Below, in pieces: positions 8,808-17,420 of a stretch of DNA of 64,000 nt. The position numbers were made by a program, and so were the translations under genes. Source of the stretch: a virus; IMG/VR virus record IMGVR_UViG_3300031851_000004, positions 35,271-99,270 of that record; one strand, 5' to 3'. A model generated the notes under the pieces. That model had not been told where the DNA came from. It saw nothing but the letters and a program-made list of their open reading frames with translations, and did not search any database. The first letter of the stretch is position 1; the number at the start of each line of letters is the position of its first letter.

Positions 8808-9551
8808 ATGTTACCTTTATTTAAATCTGATTTTTCTATAGGGAAAAGTATACTTCGCTTGGATTTAAAATCAATTTCCGAAAAACCAGATTCCAGCATT
8901 TTCAATATTTTATCCGAAAACAGTTTATCAAAACTAGTATTGGTTGAAGACTCCATGATCGGATTTATGGAAGCTTTTAGTAACTGCAAAGAGTTAGGTA
9001 TTGATTTAATATATGGCATCAAAATAACCGTGGCAGAAAATTTAGATCCTAAAACATCTCATAAAATTATAATTTTTGCTAAAAACGAATTCGGATGTAA
9101 GTCTTTAAGTAAAATTTATACTTATTCTCAGGTTGATGGTGGAGGTTTTATAGATTATAAAAATTTAAAAAAACTTTGGAGTGATAACCTTTTTTTAGCT
9201 ATACCGTTTTATGATTCTTTTATATTTAATAACATTATGTATTTCAATGAATGTATTCCTGAGTTTTCTTTTGTTGAGCCAACCTTCTTTATAGAGTCGA
9301 ACAATCTTCCTTTTGATGATTTAATAAAGACTCATGTTCTCAATTATTGTGAAGTTAATAAATTTAAAACAAACGATGTTAAAAGTATTTATTATAATAA
9401 AAGATCAGATTTTTCCGCCTATCAGACTTATAAATGTTTGTGCAACAGAGGTCCATCCACAAGATCGCTTAGCTTGGAAACCCCTAATTTGAACCACTGC
9501 TCTAGTGATGAGTTTTGCTTTGAAAGTTATTTAGATCATGAAAGCTCTTAA
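8808..9551 (+). CDS. dnaE: PHP-like N-terminal fragment of DNA polymerase III alpha
   Basis: A 247-aa stand-alone version of the N-terminal PHP domain of DnaE. Features are the opening LFKSDFSIGKSILRLD, corresponding to the LR-x-HS-x-YSLLxG start of the family, and LVLVEDSMIGFMEAFSNCKELGIDLIYGIKI, matching the family's 'D..n..g..ef...ak..gik.i.G.e..' core. The metal-binding His residues of active PHP domains are missing at the start, so catalysis is unlikely. The remainder of the polymerase is encoded from 11292. The stop overlaps the next gene by 14 bp. The identification rests on pattern plus context. Confidence 0.65.
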   Translation: MLPLFKSDFSIGKSILRLDLKSISEKPDSSIFNILSENSLSKLVLVEDSMIGFMEAFSNCKELGIDLIYGIKITVAENLDPKTSHKIIIFAKNEFGCKSLSKIYTYSQVDGGGFIDYKNLKKLWSDNLFLAIPFYDSFIFNNIMYFNECIPEFSFVEPTFFIESNNLPFDDLIKTHVLNYCEVNKFKTNDVKSIYYNKRSDFSAYQTYKCLCNRGPSTRSLSLETPNLNHCSSDEFCFESYLDHESS

Positions 9552-10506
9552 ATACTCAGATATATGCTTAATACCTAATTACAGTGAGGTTCATAGTAGA
9601 GCTGACTGCGATACTTCCATAGATTTATTTGGTAAAAAATATTTACTACCAATTATCCCTGCAAATATGAAATCGGTAATAGATATGAACATTTCTAAGT
9701 GGATGAGTTCTCATGGTTATTTTTATATTATGCATAGATTTGATAGCAACTTGTCGGACGATGTAGCCTTAGCAAATTCTGAAGGCTGGGATACAATATC
9801 TTTTAGTGTTGGTGTAAAACTCAAAGATAAGCTTGAAATAACCAAAATCTCAAAGTGTTCTAATTTAAGAGTTGACTTTATCACTATAGATATAGCTCAT
9901 GGTTATTGTCAAAGAATGAAAGGGATGATTAATCACATAAAAAAACATTTACCTAAGACAAGAATTATTGCTGGTAATGTGGCTAGCTCATGTGCGGTTA
10001 AAGAGTTGGCTAATTGGGGGGCAGACATAGTTAAAGTCGGAATAGGTCAGGGCTCTCCATGTACTACTAAAGATAAAACTGGATTTACTATGCCTATGTT
10101 TACATGCGTTCAAGAATGCTCTAATGTTATATCAGATAATAGAACATTTGTTCCAATAATTGCTGATGGAGGAATAAAATGCAACGGAGATATAGCAAAG
10201 TCTCTAGTTGCTGGAGCTAGGATGGCTATGGCTGGAGGTTTATTTGCCGCTTGTACAGATAGCCCAGCAGTTACAAGTACTATTAATGATGTCCCTCACA
10301 AAGCATACTTTGGTTCTGCGAGTGCAGAAAACAAAGGTCACAGTAATAATATAGAAGGAAGATTAACAAACATTACTTGCAATAGCATGACTATAGGCGA
10401 AAAGTTTGGCGAAATAACTCAAGACTTACAAAGTTCCATAAGTTATGCTGGTGGAAGCTCTTTGAAATCATTAAAAGAAGGGGTTAAATACAGAGAAATA
10501 TTATGA
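9538..10506 (+). CDS. guaC: GMP reductase (IMPDH/GMPR family)
   Basis: Reduces GMP to IMP with NADPH in purine salvage. The 322-aa length fits GMP reductase and there is no CBS insert as in IMP dehydrogenase. The active-site loop is VGIGQGSPCTTKDKTG with catalytic Cys175; the KTG following is more like GMPR. The phosphate loop is ADGGIKCNGDIAKSLVAGA. N-terminal YSDICLIPNYSEVHSR matches the 'fDDvLl.P..s...sR' opening of the family. It lies inside the split polymerase operon, which suggests a link to nucleotide supply or to base balance during replication. A specialised phage substrate cannot be ruled out. Confidence 0.85.
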   Translation: MKALKYSDICLIPNYSEVHSRADCDTSIDLFGKKYLLPIIPANMKSVIDMNISKWMSSHGYFYIMHRFDSNLSDDVALANSEGWDTISFSVGVKLKDKLEITKISKCSNLRVDFITIDIAHGYCQRMKGMINHIKKHLPKTRIIAGNVASSCAVKELANWGADIVKVGIGQGSPCTTKDKTGFTMPMFTCVQECSNVISDNRTFVPIIADGGIKCNGDIAKSLVAGARMAMAGGLFAACTDSPAVTSTINDVPHKAYFGSASAENKGHSNNIEGRLTNITCNSMTIGEKFGEITQDLQSSISYAGGSSLKSLKEGVKYREIL

Positions 10507-10676
10507 ATAAGCAAAAAGTATCACAAATAAAAAAGATAATTAACTACGACCCTTCTATAAAAGAACATAAAAGGATGCTAAGAAGACTTAAAAAAGAATA
10601 TCAAAAACTTCCTAAAGGAAGCAAGGTTAATTTAATAGAAGACTTAAAGAAAACTTTTAAAACAGAAGATGAATGA
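10503..10676 (+). CDS. Small basic protein, 57 aa
   Basis: ATG at 10503 overlaps the guaC stop (ATGA); the stop at 10674-10676 overlaps the exonuclease start by 8 bp. It is Lys-rich with helical sequence (KRMLRRLKKEYQKLPKGSK). Both overlaps argue strongly that it is real. Function unknown. Confidence 0.7.
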   Translation: MNKQKVSQIKKIINYDPSIKEHKRMLRRLKKEYQKLPKGSKVNLIEDLKKTFKTEDE

Positions 10677-11310
10677 AGAATTATTAAGATTTAAAAAGAA
10701 TCAAAAGTATTTAATATTTGATTATGAAACATGTAATTTGAACCTTAATCATTACAGTAATAAGCCTTGGCAGTTAGGGTTCATTATTGCAAAGGGCAGT
10801 AAGGTAATAAACAAGTATGATTTCTACTTAAGTTGGGATGATTTAAAAATGTCTAAAGAAGCAGAAAGAATAACTCAATTTTCTAAATCCAAATACGACA
10901 AACTAAAGCAAGACTCAAAAAAATGTTTAAATGAATTTGAAAAATATTTATATGATGAAGAGTATTTAATTGTAGGCCACAATATTCTTGGGTTTGATGT
11001 TTATATGCATAACATACATAGAGCGTTGCTTGGGTTAAAATCAGACTACTCTTATATAAATAGAATTTTAGATACTAATTGTTTGGCTAGAGGCATAAAA
11101 AATGATATTGCTTTCTCTAAAAACGACAGTATAATAAGCTATCAATACAAACTTCATCACTTGAGAACTAGAGGTATAAAAACTAATTTAAAACAACTTT
11201 GCAAAGATTACTCGTTAGAGTTTGATGATAAAAAACTTCACGAAGCTCTTTATGATGTTGAAAAAACTTTTGAAGTATTGAATAAGATATTATGGCAGCT
11301 AGAGATTTAA
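10669..11310 (+). CDS. DnaQ-like DEDDh 3'-5' exonuclease
   Basis: 213 aa. Exo I motif is YLIFDYETCNL (D-x-E), Exo II is VGHNILGFD (second Asp), and Exo III is KLHEALYDVEKTFEVL (His and Asp), so all four acidic residues and the His are present. Likely supplies 3'-5' proofreading for the polymerase subunit encoded immediately downstream, with which it overlaps by 19 bp, as epsilon does for DnaE in bacteria. Confidence 0.85.
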   Translation: MNEELLRFKKNQKYLIFDYETCNLNLNHYSNKPWQLGFIIAKGSKVINKYDFYLSWDDLKMSKEAERITQFSKSKYDKLKQDSKKCLNEFEKYLYDEEYLIVGHNILGFDVYMHNIHRALLGLKSDYSYINRILDTNCLARGIKNDIAFSKNDSIISYQYKLHHLRTRGIKTNLKQLCKDYSLEFDDKKLHEALYDVEKTFEVLNKILWQLEI

Positions 11311-13859
11311 ACAATAAATTTTACGAAAACTTCTCTTCGTATGAAGGTTGTATTCCTCCAGGAGTTAGATTGCCAGAAATCATAATAGATGATAAGTACT
11401 ATAATGATTTAAAAATAAAACCTAAATCAATATCCAACTTCAATTTTTTAAAAAAAATATGTACAGAAGGTTTTAAGTTAAAAAATATAGATGAAAATAA
11501 TAATATTTATTTAAATAGGCTAAACTCAGAGCTTAATACGTTAAAATCTCTTGGTTTTATAGATTACATCTTACTCAACTGGGATATAATAAATTATTGT
11601 CATATTGAGGGTATTCCAACAGGCCCTGGAAGGGGCTCCGCAGCAGGCTCTCTAGTTTTATTCTTAATAGGTGTAACAAAAGTAGACCCAATTAAGTATG
11701 AACTTTTCTTTGAAAGGTTTGTCTCAAAAAGCAGGGCAAAAAAGACAGAAAAAGATGGAATTGTTTATTTGGATGGAAGCTTGCTGGCTGATATAGATAA
11801 TGACATTGCTTATGAGCATAGGCAAAAAGTTATTGAATATATAGAAAAAAAATACCCATCAAGAACTGCTAAAATTTTAACACTTAATACTCTTAGCGGA
11901 AAGCTTTGCGTTAAAGAATGCGGGAAAATTGCTGGGCAAATGTCTGAACAAGAGGTTAATGTAATTAGCGACATGATCCCTAAAGAGTATGGAGTAGTAA
12001 TGAAGCTAGGTAAAGCGATTAACGAAAGTGAAAAATTTAAAGAATTCTCTCAGAAAAATGAAGCAATATACGATATTTGTTTAAAGATAGAAGGTTTAAA
12101 GAAAAACGTGGGAGTGCATCCTTCTGGAATAGCTATATCCTATGATAAGATTTCGGAAATATGTCCGTTACAAAAAACGAATGATGGCTCCCTCGTTAGC
12201 GGTTATGACATGAATTGGGTCTCTGAGTTAATGGTGAAGTTTGATATATTAGGCTTACGTACTTTATCCGCAATTCATCACACTTGCCGATCTATAAACA
12301 TAGAACCTGGCGATATAGACTTATCTTCCGATAAAATATTTGCTCACTTATCTAAGTTAGAAAATCCTCATGGATTGTTTCAGATAGAAGCTAGTGCAAA
12401 CTATATGGTTTGTAAAAAAATAAAACCAAGGAGCTTGGAAGAGCTTAGCGCTGTAATTGCTATAGCGAGACCAGGAGCTATGGATTTTGTTGACCATTAC
12501 CAGAGATATGTAGAGACTGGTAACTCACAAAGTATTCATCCCTTCTTTGATGATGTTCTGGGCTATACAGGAGGAATACCTCTATACCAAGAGCAGTTGA
12601 TGAAAATGGCTGTAAAAGTCGGCTTCAGTCTGGAAGAGTCAGAAGAATTGAGGCGTATAGTTGGAAAGAAAAAGGTAGATCAAATGCCTAAATGGAAGAA
12701 AAAGATAGATAAAAAAGTAAAAGAAAAAAATCTTGATCAATCTGTGTCTGATATTTTATGGAAGGTAGCTGAAGATAGTGCTAACTATTCATTTAATAAA
12801 AGCCACTCAATATCTTATTCTTTTTTGGCGGCTTGGACTTGTTATTTAAAATTTAATTTCCCACAAGAGTTCTTTTTAAGCTTACTTAGGATGACTAAAT
12901 ACGAACCCAGTCCTCAAGAAGAGATAAGTAAAATAAGCCAAGAGTTATCCTTCTTTGGGATAGAGTTGCTTCCTCCAGATCTAGCTTTATCGGACATGGA
13001 CTTCTCTAAAGAGGGAAAAAACATTAGGTTTGGGCTGAATAGTATAAAAGGCATAAGTGAGAAATCTTTATCTTATTTGAAAGACTTTAGATCATCAAAT
13101 CAACCTAATAAATATGAAACTTTTATGTCGGCAAAAGATTCTGGTTTAAATATAGGAGTTCTTTCTGCGTTGATACAAGCAGGAGCTTTGTCTTCTTTTA
13201 AAACCAATAGACCTAGGTTAGTTCTTGAAGCACAGGTTTTTAACCTTTTAACCGACAGAGAAAAAAGAAATTTCACTTCGATTGGCGATGAGTATAGTTT
13301 TGATATATTAAGCTCTATTGATGTTGCCGTAAAAAATCAAAAGGTAGGTGATGACGGCAAACCTATAATTAAACCTTCAAGATTTGAGACTTTGAAGAAA
13401 AAATACCAGTCTTACAAAAAAATATATGAGCAAAATAAAAAATATGAAGACTTTGCTAATTGGTATTTTGAAAAATCTTTACTTGGATTTAGTTATAGTA
13501 ATGAGTTAAGAAACTGTTTTGGTAATAATAAAAATTTAAAAAATTCGCTAGATGTTTACTCGGCAAGCAAGGGTGATAAGATAAAATGTATAGCTGTTGT
13601 TGAAGATTCCTTTTCTAGAAAAAGTAAAAATGGAAATGATTACTTAAAACTAACATTAAGTGATGAATTCGGGAGGTATGATGCTATATTGGTTGACGGT
13701 AGGTTTAAAAATTTTACTAAATTTAAAAATAAATCTAAGATGCCAGAAAAAACAAGTATAGTTATATTTTTAGGCTCAAAAGGAGAAGATATTATCTTCT
13801 TAGAAGAACTTTCTATTGTCGATGAAAAAATTTATATGAAACTGTCCGATTTAAGATAA
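11292..13859 (+). CDS. dnaE: DNA polymerase III alpha, polymerase part (lacks PHP domain)
   Basis: 855 aa, about 300 residues shorter than bacterial DnaE because the PHP domain is encoded separately at 8808. It has the C-family signature IPTGPGRGSAAGSLVLFL (108-125), the palm acids in LADIDND (Asp167, Asp169) and KFDILGLRTL (Asp318), and the fingers signature NYSFNKSHSISYS. A helix-hairpin-helix stretch (FGLNSIKGISEKSL) and a C-terminal OB-like domain (IKCIAVVEDSFSRKSKNGNDYLKLTL) follow. All catalytic residues are present, so it should be active. It overlaps the exonuclease gene by 19 bp. Confidence 0.93.
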   Translation: MAARDLNNKFYENFSSYEGCIPPGVRLPEIIIDDKYYNDLKIKPKSISNFNFLKKICTEGFKLKNIDENNNIYLNRLNSELNTLKSLGFIDYILLNWDIINYCHIEGIPTGPGRGSAAGSLVLFLIGVTKVDPIKYELFFERFVSKSRAKKTEKDGIVYLDGSLLADIDNDIAYEHRQKVIEYIEKKYPSRTAKILTLNTLSGKLCVKECGKIAGQMSEQEVNVISDMIPKEYGVVMKLGKAINESEKFKEFSQKNEAIYDICLKIEGLKKNVGVHPSGIAISYDKISEICPLQKTNDGSLVSGYDMNWVSELMVKFDILGLRTLSAIHHTCRSINIEPGDIDLSSDKIFAHLSKLENPHGLFQIEASANYMVCKKIKPRSLEELSAVIAIARPGAMDFVDHYQRYVETGNSQSIHPFFDDVLGYTGGIPLYQEQLMKMAVKVGFSLEESEELRRIVGKKKVDQMPKWKKKIDKKVKEKNLDQSVSDILWKVAEDSANYSFNKSHSISYSFLAAWTCYLKFNFPQEFFLSLLRMTKYEPSPQEEISKISQELSFFGIELLPPDLALSDMDFSKEGKNIRFGLNSIKGISEKSLSYLKDFRSSNQPNKYETFMSAKDSGLNIGVLSALIQAGALSSFKTNRPRLVLEAQVFNLLTDREKRNFTSIGDEYSFDILSSIDVAVKNQKVGDDGKPIIKPSRFETLKKKYQSYKKIYEQNKKYEDFANWYFEKSLLGFSYSNELRNCFGNNKNLKNSLDVYSASKGDKIKCIAVVEDSFSRKSKNGNDYLKLTLSDEFGRYDAILVDGRFKNFTKFKNKSKMPEKTSIVIFLGSKGEDIIFLEELSIVDEKIYMKLSDLR

Positions 13860-16271
13860 ATGAATAAATTCAACTTAACCCCTAGGGTTCAAAAAATAAT
13901 CAACCTGTCCAGAGAAACTTCTCTGAATTTAAACTCAACAAATATTTGTTTAAACCATCTCCTTCATTCTATTTTGGATACGGATCAATCAACTATACTT
14001 AACTTTTTTCAAGATTTAAATATACCACTAGAAGATTTTAAAATTTTTGTATACAACGAAATTGATAATGATTTCGAAGACACCGCTGCTGCAGATAAAA
14101 AACCTTCTGTTTTTTGTTCTGACTTTAAGGAGGTTTTTACTTCAGCTAAGGATTTCTCTGAAGAGTTAGATCACAACTATATAGGGGTTGAACATTTATT
14201 TTATGTCCTACTTACCTTTGATGCTTCTCCTCTACCTGGCTTCTTAAAAACTTTTGATGTTGACCTAAAGAAAGCGATTAAAAAGTTGAGGAATTTTTTC
14301 TCCACTGGGGAGTGGAAACAGAACAGGATTCCTAAAAACTTCGAATCCACCCCTCAAACAAAAGACCCATCCAGTTCAACAAATTTAGAACTTTATGCTA
14401 AAAATTATAATATATTAGCACAACAAGGTGCTTTTGATAAAGTAATAAGTAAGGAACAAGAGATAGAAAAAATATCTGAAATATTATGCAGAAGAAATAA
14501 AAATAATCCCATATTAGTAGGACCTCCAGGTACTGGAAAAACTTCTCTTGTAGAGGGGCTTGCTCAATCAATAGTAAATGGAAGTTGTACTAATTTTTTG
14601 GGAAATAAAACCATTTACGAAATTGATCTTGCTGGAATAATAGCTGGGACAAAATATCGTGGTCAATTTGAAGAAAGAATAAAAGGTATTATCCAAGAGG
14701 TCGAATCAAACCAGAATATTATTTTATTTATAGATGAAATACATACAATAATAGGTGCTGGTGCTGCTGAAGGAAGTATGGATGCTGCAAATATACTTAA
14801 ACCAGCTTTAGCTAGAAGCAGAATAAAGTGCATTGGAGCTACCACCCCTAAAGAATACAAAAAATTTACTACAAAAGACTCTGCCTTAGAAAGAAGGTTT
14901 GAAAGAATAGAGATAAACCAGCCATCACAGACTCAAACATACAAAATTATTAATGGAATCATCGAGCAATATGAAAAATTCCATCATGTTTCTTATAGAA
15001 AAAATTCTATAAAATTAGCTGTTGATATGTCGGTCAGATATATACCAGATAGACAGCTCCCAGATAAAGCTATAGATATAATAGATCAAGCGGGAGCAAA
15101 AGTTAAAATGAAAAACTTCACAAAACCTCAGTCGGCAAAAGATCTAGAGGAACAAATAGAGTTGTTGATGCTGGAGGAGGATAATGCAGAAAGTACTGAT
15201 AATAAATTTGCAATGAAGCAGGATAAGTTGATAGAGAAATATAAATCTGTTTTAGATAAATGGGCTAGTAAATACGAAAAAACAAGATTCTTTGTTACTA
15301 AAGAGGATATCTTTGATGTGATCTCTTCTAGAACTGGAATCCCCGTAGGAAACTTAACCCAAAAAGACTCTGAAAAACTCATAAATTTAAGCAAATCTTT
15401 AAACAAAACAGTCTTCTCTCAGGAAGAAGCTGTGCTAACAATTTCAGATTGCTTAATTAGATCAAAAAGTGGTCTTTCTGATGAGAATAAACCAATGGGT
15501 TCCTTTTTGTTTTTGGGTCGAACAGGTGTAGGTAAAACATATTTAGCAAAAACAATCGCTAAAGAATATTTTGGGAGCGAAGATAATTTAATACATATAG
15601 ATATGTCAGAATACTCTGAAAAGATAAACATATCAAGGCTCATAGGGTCAGCTCCTGGATACGTTGGTTACGATGATGGAGGGCAACTTACAGACAAGAT
15701 AAAATTAAAACCTTACTCAGTTTTATTATTTGATGAGGTTGAAAAAGCTCACCCTGAAGTTTTAAATATATTGCTTCAGTTGCTTGAAGAAGGTAGGTTG
15801 ACTGACAACTTCGGAAGGCTATCTGATTTTAGTAATTGTATAGTTATAATGACTGGAAATATTGGAGCCCTCAACTTATCAAAAGGGGGGTCCTTCGGCT
15901 TCAACCAGACCTCAAGCTCAGATGGAATAAGGTTAAAAATTAGAGAAGAGGCTGAAAAAACATTAACACCAGAGCTTATAAACCGACTAGATGAAATTGT
16001 AGTTTTTAATGATTTCGACAAAGATCAATTAAAGAATGTTTTAAAATTAAAAGTAAAAGCCTTGCAATTAAAACTAAAACAGAGTAAGATAGAATTGATT
16101 GTATCGGAAGAGGCTATGGATTACATGACAGACCTTGCTCTTAAAGAAGAATTAGGAGCCAGACCAGTAAAAAGAATATTGCAAAAAAAAGTTGAAAACA
16201 TAGCATCTAGATGGATTATAATCAATAAAACTGGCACATTAAAAATAAACAAAGAAGATATAAATGACTGA
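13860..16271 (+). CDS. clpC: ClpC-type AAA+ unfoldase
   Basis: 803 aa with the full Clp layout: N-domain repeats (about 1-145), first AAA+ with Walker A GPPGTGKT at 221-228 and Walker B FIDE near 290-293, a short middle domain (about 425-470) as in ClpC rather than ClpB, and a second AAA+ with GRTGVGKT (553-560) and LLFDEVEK (622-629). The segment NIGALNLSKGGSFGFN aligns with the ClpP-docking loop of ClpC (NVGASELKRNKYVGFN in Bacillus subtilis), giving an FGF tripeptide at 679-681. It can therefore probably dock a host ClpP. It starts one base after the polymerase stop, so the two are co-expressed. ClpC-like genes are unusual in phages. Confidence 0.9.
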   Translation: MNKFNLTPRVQKIINLSRETSLNLNSTNICLNHLLHSILDTDQSTILNFFQDLNIPLEDFKIFVYNEIDNDFEDTAAADKKPSVFCSDFKEVFTSAKDFSEELDHNYIGVEHLFYVLLTFDASPLPGFLKTFDVDLKKAIKKLRNFFSTGEWKQNRIPKNFESTPQTKDPSSSTNLELYAKNYNILAQQGAFDKVISKEQEIEKISEILCRRNKNNPILVGPPGTGKTSLVEGLAQSIVNGSCTNFLGNKTIYEIDLAGIIAGTKYRGQFEERIKGIIQEVESNQNIILFIDEIHTIIGAGAAEGSMDAANILKPALARSRIKCIGATTPKEYKKFTTKDSALERRFERIEINQPSQTQTYKIINGIIEQYEKFHHVSYRKNSIKLAVDMSVRYIPDRQLPDKAIDIIDQAGAKVKMKNFTKPQSAKDLEEQIELLMLEEDNAESTDNKFAMKQDKLIEKYKSVLDKWASKYEKTRFFVTKEDIFDVISSRTGIPVGNLTQKDSEKLINLSKSLNKTVFSQEEAVLTISDCLIRSKSGLSDENKPMGSFLFLGRTGVGKTYLAKTIAKEYFGSEDNLIHIDMSEYSEKINISRLIGSAPGYVGYDDGGQLTDKIKLKPYSVLLFDEVEKAHPEVLNILLQLLEEGRLTDNFGRLSDFSNCIVIMTGNIGALNLSKGGSFGFNQTSSSDGIRLKIREEAEKTLTPELINRLDEIVVFNDFDKDQLKNVLKLKVKALQLKLKQSKIELIVSEEAMDYMTDLALKEELGARPVKRILQKKVENIASRWIIINKTGTLKINKEDIND

Positions 16272-16791
16272 AGAAATCAAACAAAATGTAACTGAAAAGT
16301 ATCAACTATCAATTCTTAAAGACCGAATTGTTGAGTATAATAAAATTGACGATTCCTATGTAGCTAGAGAATGGGACATTCATTCAGATGTTGAGAGTCT
16401 TTGTAAATTCCTTAAAAAAAATAAGGTAACTGGCTTTTCGGAATCGAAAATAAGCACTGTAATTCAAAAAGGTAGTAATAAACTGGTTCAACTTGTGTTG
16501 GTTCCAAATTATGCGGATCCTCTGGAGGAGCTTCTTTTTAATTCTCGTAAAGAGGTAGAGGATTACATTAAATCTAAGGGCTTAAAGCCTAGCTCTAGCA
16601 TTGCTCCAGACGAATACAAAGAGCAGTTAAGTAATTTCTTCGAAGGCAAAGAGTGCTTTTTTTCTGGAGCAAAAGATTTGCGTCTTAAGTTTGAGGAGGA
16701 AGCTTCTGAAATAGAACCAGCAGAAGAAGCTCAATTTAACTTGCAAAAAAAGTACGAACATATTATACTAGATATACTTTATAACCTATAA
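16264..16791 (+). CDS. Hypothetical protein, 175 aa
   Basis: Acidic, mostly helical protein with no recognised domain. It overlaps the clpC-like gene by 8 bp and precedes the SSB-like gene, so it belongs to the replication operon; a helicase-loader or other replication accessory role is possible but there is no motif to support it. Confidence 0.65.
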   Translation: MTEEIKQNVTEKYQLSILKDRIVEYNKIDDSYVAREWDIHSDVESLCKFLKKNKVTGFSESKISTVIQKGSNKLVQLVLVPNYADPLEELLFNSRKEVEDYIKSKGLKPSSSIAPDEYKEQLSNFFEGKECFFSGAKDLRLKFEEEASEIEPAEEAQFNLQKKYEHIILDILYNL

Positions 16792-16796
16792 TTAAA

Positions 16797-17420
16797 ATGT
16801 CACTACAAATATATAAACCTAATAGTAAAAATACTGGATCAGCTTTCACTTTCCAAAAATCAACAGACAAAAAAAGCGGTGCTCCTGTTTTTTACATCAG
16901 CGCAATATCTCAATTTTCATGGGATGATTCAAAAAAGACAGGGTCTTTTTCGGGAAATGCAAAAAACCCGCAAAAAACTATTAATGTAAAAATTAGTGAA
17001 ACTGAAGCTGGCTCTTTTGTTAGTGCCTTCAATTCTAGATATGAGTATACTGCTTTTCATTCCTTTGATGGCAACAGTACGACAATAAAATTTACTCCAT
17101 GGGATAAATCTACAAAAGTTTCTAAATACAACCCTTCCTCAAAGACGTATGAAGAGGATTTTATTAATGTTCCAGCTTTTGGAATTACCCTCTCAAAAGG
17201 AAAAGGCAACTCTATTAAAATTGCTCTGGATCCTGGAGAAGTGGAGGTCGTAAAAAACCTTTTTGAAATTTTCATAAAGAGTTCTTTGGAGAATAAAATA
17301 CAGGAAGCCGCTAATAGTTATGCGGCCTCTAGGCTCAACCCGCCAGAAGCTAAAAGCAAAAAGGAAAAAACTCCCGAAGCTTCCGAAGCTTCCGAAGAAT
17401 TTGAAGATGTACCGTTCTAA
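16797..17420 (+). CDS. Candidate ssDNA-binding protein with SSB-like acidic tip
   Basis: 207 aa. The N-terminal 160 residues are beta-rich with many aromatic and basic residues (FTFQKSTDKKSGAPVFYISA, SRYEYTAFHSF). A flexible Glu/Ala/Ser linker follows, encoded by a 9-bp direct repeat (GAAGCTTCC), and the extreme C-terminus is EEFEDVPF. This closely matches the acidic-hydrophobic tip of bacterial SSB (DFDDDIPF) that recruits repair proteins. Position in the replication operon supports an SSB role. The fold is not the classical OB sequence, so this is a functional inference. Confidence 0.6.
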   Translation: MSLQIYKPNSKNTGSAFTFQKSTDKKSGAPVFYISAISQFSWDDSKKTGSFSGNAKNPQKTINVKISETEAGSFVSAFNSRYEYTAFHSFDGNSTTIKFTPWDKSTKVSKYNPSSKTYEEDFINVPAFGITLSKGKGNSIKIALDPGEVEVVKNLFEIFIKSSLENKIQEAANSYAASRLNPPEAKSKKEKTPEASEASEEFEDVPF

